Made by a program: the position numbers and the translations under genes. Under the pieces are notes generated by a model. It did no database searches, was not told the DNA's origin, and was given only the letters and a program-made list of their open reading frames with translations. From Paenibacillus mucilaginosus 3016 (GTDB lineage: Bacteria; Bacillota; Bacilli; Paenibacillales; NBRC-103111): DNA of 64,000 nucleotides. Shown piece after piece: positions 61,213-64,000 of the stretch; the first letter of the stretch is position 1; each line of letters begins with the position of its first letter. The stretch spans positions 257,501-321,500 of the forward strand of contig NC_016935.1 of NCBI RefSeq assembly GCF_000250655.1, written 5' to 3'.

Positions 61213-63654
61213 TTACCAGCGCGGGTTCACGGGCGAATCCTGCAGCTCGGCGCGCACCTGCAGGTACTTGTAGAAGGCTGTGGCCGCCTGTGCCCGGGTC
61301 ATCTCGGTCTTCGGCCGGAACTTGCCGTCCTCGAGCGTCATGATGCCGAGGCCGTTCACGAGCGCGACAGCGCCGGGATTAGCGGCCGCACCGTTCTCGA
61401 GATCCGTCGCCTGCAGGACGAAGAGGCCTTCGGTCTGCGCCAGCTTGCGGTAGCCCATGGCGCGGACGAGCAGCTCGGCCAGATCGGCGCGGGAGAGGGA
61501 GGCATCCGGCTGGAACGTGCCGCTGGTCCGGTCGATCAGGCCGCGGTCGGCGGCGTTCTCGACGTAAGCGAAGTACTTGGAGTCCTTCGCCACGTCCGCG
61601 AAGGAGGCCGCACGCTCGGCATAGGCTCCGGCGGAGAGCGGCATGTAGCCGCCGTTCACGGCCGCGAGCAGCATCTTCACCATCTCGCCGCGGGTGATGA
61701 GTCCGTCCGGCTGGACCTTGCCGTCCGTGACTTCGAGGGCGCCGTAATCGATCATGAGATTCAGCGCTTCCTCGGCCCAGTGGCCGGCAATGTCCGCAGG
61801 AGGCGCGGCGAACGGATCGACCGTGCGGCCGCTCTCGCGGCTGCGCCACTTGCCGGATTCCCCGTCCAGGAACAATTGCTGCTCGCGTTCGGTGAACTTC
61901 GGCACAAGGCCGTAGACCAGCCGGGTCTGCAGCTTCTCGCCGCCCGTAGGGGCGATCTCGCCGGCGGCGGCCATCACGTTGTATTTCTCCACCGGCATGC
62001 CGCCTGCACCATCATACCCGTACGGGGAAGGCTTGCCCTTGTAATCGATAACGTACTGCAGCTTGATGTCATATTGGCCGAGGAGCAGCTTCCGTGCTTC
62101 ATCTTCCGCGATGACCTTCCGCGGCTCCGCCGGGTAAGGGATCGTGGAGAGATTGGAGTGGAACTCCTTGATCTCGCCTGTCTTGCGGTCGAGGCCGAGG
62201 CTGACCGATTCATATTCCGTCGGAATCCCGCCGACGATGCGCCGGTAGTTCACCGGGTAATACGGCATGGAGGCCAGCTTCGATGTCCACTCCGGTGAGG
62301 CTTCGTTCTGCGGATCGAGATAGAGCTCGTGCACATATGCCGGCAGAATCTCCCGCAGATGCTTCTCCGCGCGGCTCTTCAGCTCGTCGGAGGTAAGATC
62401 TGCTCCAGCTGTGTCCGTCGAGGCGGCCAGCGGCCGGAAATCGTTCGGCGAGAAAGCGAGAATCACGCCGGTGGAGCTGTCGACGGAGGCATAGATCATC
62501 GTGCCGCCGTTCTCGGGCGACCCGCCAACGGACCAACGTAGATCCCAGGCCGATGTCGTCCGGTTCGTCCGGGGATCGGTGTACTCCCGGTACGAGGCGT
62601 CCTCGAGCTTCGCTTCCTTCGGAAGAGTGAATTTCCCTGTGATGCGCTCCACCGCCTGTTCCTTGGTGAGCTTGAGCGGAGCGGACGGAAGCTCGGCGAG
62701 CGGCTTGTCGCTCAAAGGCACGGGCTTCACGGCAGGAGCAGGCTTGCCGCCGGAGAGGGTCAGGACTTCGCCTGTGGCGGCATCCACCATCAGCGGGTCC
62801 GCGGTGTAAGCAACGTAGAGCTGCTGCGCGCCGCTTTCGGCATTATAAGGCGTAACGTACTGCAGACGCGGGTTCGTCGCCTCCTGAAGCGTGTCCGCGG
62901 CCTTGTCAGCTGCAACAGGCGTGCCGGACGGTGCGAACGCAAGCGATTCGTCCCACTGCTTGGAGTAAGAGATAATCCGGCCGTCGCCGTCCACCGTGAT
63001 GCGCACTTCATTGCCATAAAAAGGAATGCCGTTCACGCTGCGGACCCAGCGCAGGGGATATTGGGTTTCCCCGCTGAGCGGCTTGCGGAAATTCTTTTCG
63101 TCCTCAAGCGCATAAGTCAGCTGGCTCTGCTCCTTCGGAAGCATCTTGGCCAGGTGGGCCTCGGCGATCGTCTTGGCTTTGTCCAGGGACACCTGCGGAG
63201 GGAAGGAAGGCTTGCGGTCCGGATCGCCGTCATAGATCTGGTAGGAGAGCAGCCCGCCGTTATTGGAATCTACCGTGACGCTGATGCTGCCATAATATCC
63301 CTTGGCGTCCTGCTTCACGAAGGACAGATGCCAGGCGCCGCGGGCGCTGCCGCCGGAGAACGGGGTGACTTGGTAATTGACGCTCTGGAGCTTGTAGTCG
63401 GTAGGAATGGTGACGTAGGTGCCGGCAAGCTCAATGGCGCGCTCCCGGGAGACTGCCGTATTCACGGGAGCGTCGCTTGCGGCTGGCAGCGCTTCCTTGG
63501 CCGGTGCCGACGGTCCGGCGGCCGGCAGAAGGACGGCTGATGTTTGTTTGGACGCCGCATCGGGGGTCATGGCCGCCAGGGGGGAGGCGGACGTCAGCAG
63601 AAGGGCGGTGGTGAGGCCGGCGATACCCCAAGGCTTGAAGAATGGCTTTTGCAT
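61213..63654 (-). CDS. SLH-anchored surface protein with YcdB/YcdC- and PepSY-like repeats
   Basis: The 813-aa protein has a signal peptide (cleavage near ASPLAAMT). Its N-terminal part (about 60-590) repeats YcdB/YcdC-type units with PepSY-like parts (RAIELAGTYVTIP, ISVTVDSNNGGLLSYQIYDG, GTMIYASVDSSTGVILAFSP). Three S-layer homology domains follow (about 618-800, ADIAGHWAEEALNLMIDYG, ITRGEMVKMLLAA, MTRAQAATAFYKYLQ) that bind pyruvylated cell-wall polymer. The role of the first part is unknown; PepSY units may inhibit proteases. The ATG at 63654 follows GGAGAGGATCC. The truncated gene beyond is a membrane protease of the CPBP type. Confidence 0.88.
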   Translation of the reverse strand: MQKPFFKPWGIAGLTTALLLTSASPLAAMTPDAASKQTSAVLLPAAGPSAPAKEALPAASDAPVNTAVSRERAIELAGTYVTIPTDYKLQSVNYQVTPFSGGSARGAWHLSFVKQDAKGYYGSISVTVDSNNGGLLSYQIYDGDPDRKPSFPPQVSLDKAKTIAEAHLAKMLPKEQSQLTYALEDEKNFRKPLSGETQYPLRWVRSVNGIPFYGNEVRITVDGDGRIISYSKQWDESLAFAPSGTPVAADKAADTLQEATNPRLQYVTPYNAESGAQQLYVAYTADPLMVDAATGEVLTLSGGKPAPAVKPVPLSDKPLAELPSAPLKLTKEQAVERITGKFTLPKEAKLEDASYREYTDPRTNRTTSAWDLRWSVGGSPENGGTMIYASVDSSTGVILAFSPNDFRPLAASTDTAGADLTSDELKSRAEKHLREILPAYVHELYLDPQNEASPEWTSKLASMPYYPVNYRRIVGGIPTEYESVSLGLDRKTGEIKEFHSNLSTIPYPAEPRKVIAEDEARKLLLGQYDIKLQYVIDYKGKPSPYGYDGAGGMPVEKYNVMAAAGEIAPTGGEKLQTRLVYGLVPKFTEREQQLFLDGESGKWRSRESGRTVDPFAAPPADIAGHWAEEALNLMIDYGALEVTDGKVQPDGLITRGEMVKMLLAAVNGGYMPLSAGAYAERAASFADVAKDSKYFAYVENAADRGLIDRTSGTFQPDASLSRADLAELLVRAMGYRKLAQTEGLFVLQATDLENGAAANPGAVALVNGLGIMTLEDGKFRPKTEMTRAQAATAFYKYLQVRAELQDSPVNPRW

Positions 63655-63762
63655 AAGTGGATCCTCTCCGTATCGGTGGAATAGGTTGCTACGCACTAAA
63701 CGCGGCCGATCCCCGGAAGGTTGCAGAGGTTCAAGAAAAATCATGAATCCAGAGGCCCAATT

Positions 63763-64000
63763 TCAGGAAGAAATAGATGCAAAAACCACATGAAGACACA
63801 GGTCGGCAGACATATGGGAAACCATGGCGTATTCCAATCCTTTTTTCCAGTACAGGTAGCCGAACCAGATCCCGAGCAGTCCGTTCAGGATGAGGATGCG
63901 GGCGACGATCACTCCGTTCAGCGTCCCGTACAGACCGGCCGCCGCGGGCAGATGTCCGATGCCGAACAGCAGGGTCGAGAGGAGAATGGCGCACCAGAAG
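63763..64000 (-). CDS. CPBP/CAAX-type intramembrane protease, C-terminal part (cut by window end)
   Basis: The minus-strand frame runs from the window edge to a TGA at 63763, giving about 78 residues. It shows LLSTLLFGIGHLPAAAGLY and a last segment GLEYAMVSHMSADLCLHVV. This is the pattern of the third and fourth motifs of CPBP (Abi) membrane proteases, with the metal-binding histidines in FGIGH and SHMSAD. The start and the first EExxxR motif lie outside the window. Confidence 0.75.
   Translation of the reverse strand, partial: FWCAILLSTLLFGIGHLPAAAGLYGTLNGVIVARILILNGLLGIWFGYLYWKKGLEYAMVSHMSADLCLHVVFASISS

Overview
The window looks like chromosomal DNA of a high-GC Firmicute, most probably Paenibacillus (P. 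mucilaginosus-like; genus inferred, not proven). The grounds are the 23S-5S-tRNA arrangement, the GlcT/RAT-controlled ptsGHI operon with HPr kinase, strong AGGAGG ribosome binding sites, a SleL/YaaH spore-cortex enzyme, a YdjO-type cold-inducible protein, LplB/YtcP-type sugar permeases, YesM/YesN-type regulation and an SLH-anchored surface protein. No insertion sequence, prophage or CRISPR array was seen.

Layout. 1-4886: 3' part of a 23S rRNA gene, 5S rRNA and 22 tRNA genes in two clusters; an identical tRNA-Ala(TGC) opens the second cluster and is second in the first. 5110-10566: glucose PTS, glcT then ptsG-ptsH-ptsI, with a well-preserved RAT/terminator switch in front of ptsG. 10854-14053: small stress or envelope proteins on the minus strand, then a degenerate receiver protein and a diguanylate cyclase. 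14091-15545: an SPW-repeat membrane protein divergent from hprK, with a perfect cre box between them. 15741-31294: mostly housekeeping and accessory genes, including a uronate-dehydrogenase-like enzyme, SleL, DinB, an SDR coupled to a divergent IF-3 paralogue, a UvrC-like protein lacking its C-terminal nuclease half, FAH hydrolase, UvsE, cold-shock genes and a soluble acyl-ACP desaturase.

31537-47298 is the most system-like region: a carbohydrate-utilisation locus. It has a YesM-type histidine kinase, a frameshifted YesN/AraC response regulator, two paralogous multidomain secreted glycoside hydrolases (1224 and 1370 aa, agarase/GH50-like, each with a CBM9-like domain) and, between them, an LplB-YtcP-lipoprotein ABC importer. 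A 24-bp element with one mismatch lies at nearly the same distance upstream of the -10 box of both the first hydrolase and the permease operon. A cre-like box sits between that element and the -10 box of the permease operon. Together these suggest a substrate-induced, glucose-repressed regulon, tied to the PTS/HprK genes in the same window.

47532-54460: a minus-strand oppABCDF-type peptide importer followed by an ArsR-type regulator. 54594-64000: a Trm11-like methyltransferase, DUF2243, a multi-PAS diguanylate cyclase whose LytS-type membrane domain is split by a frameshift, a YbdM-like protein kinase, two small proteins, an SLH/YcdB-type surface protein and a truncated CPBP protease.

Two genes (the YesN-type regulator and the PAS-GGDEF protein) are each split by a frame change, and in both the upstream stop overlaps a possible downstream start. 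Very long antisense reading frames are common here because of GC bias and were not annotated.
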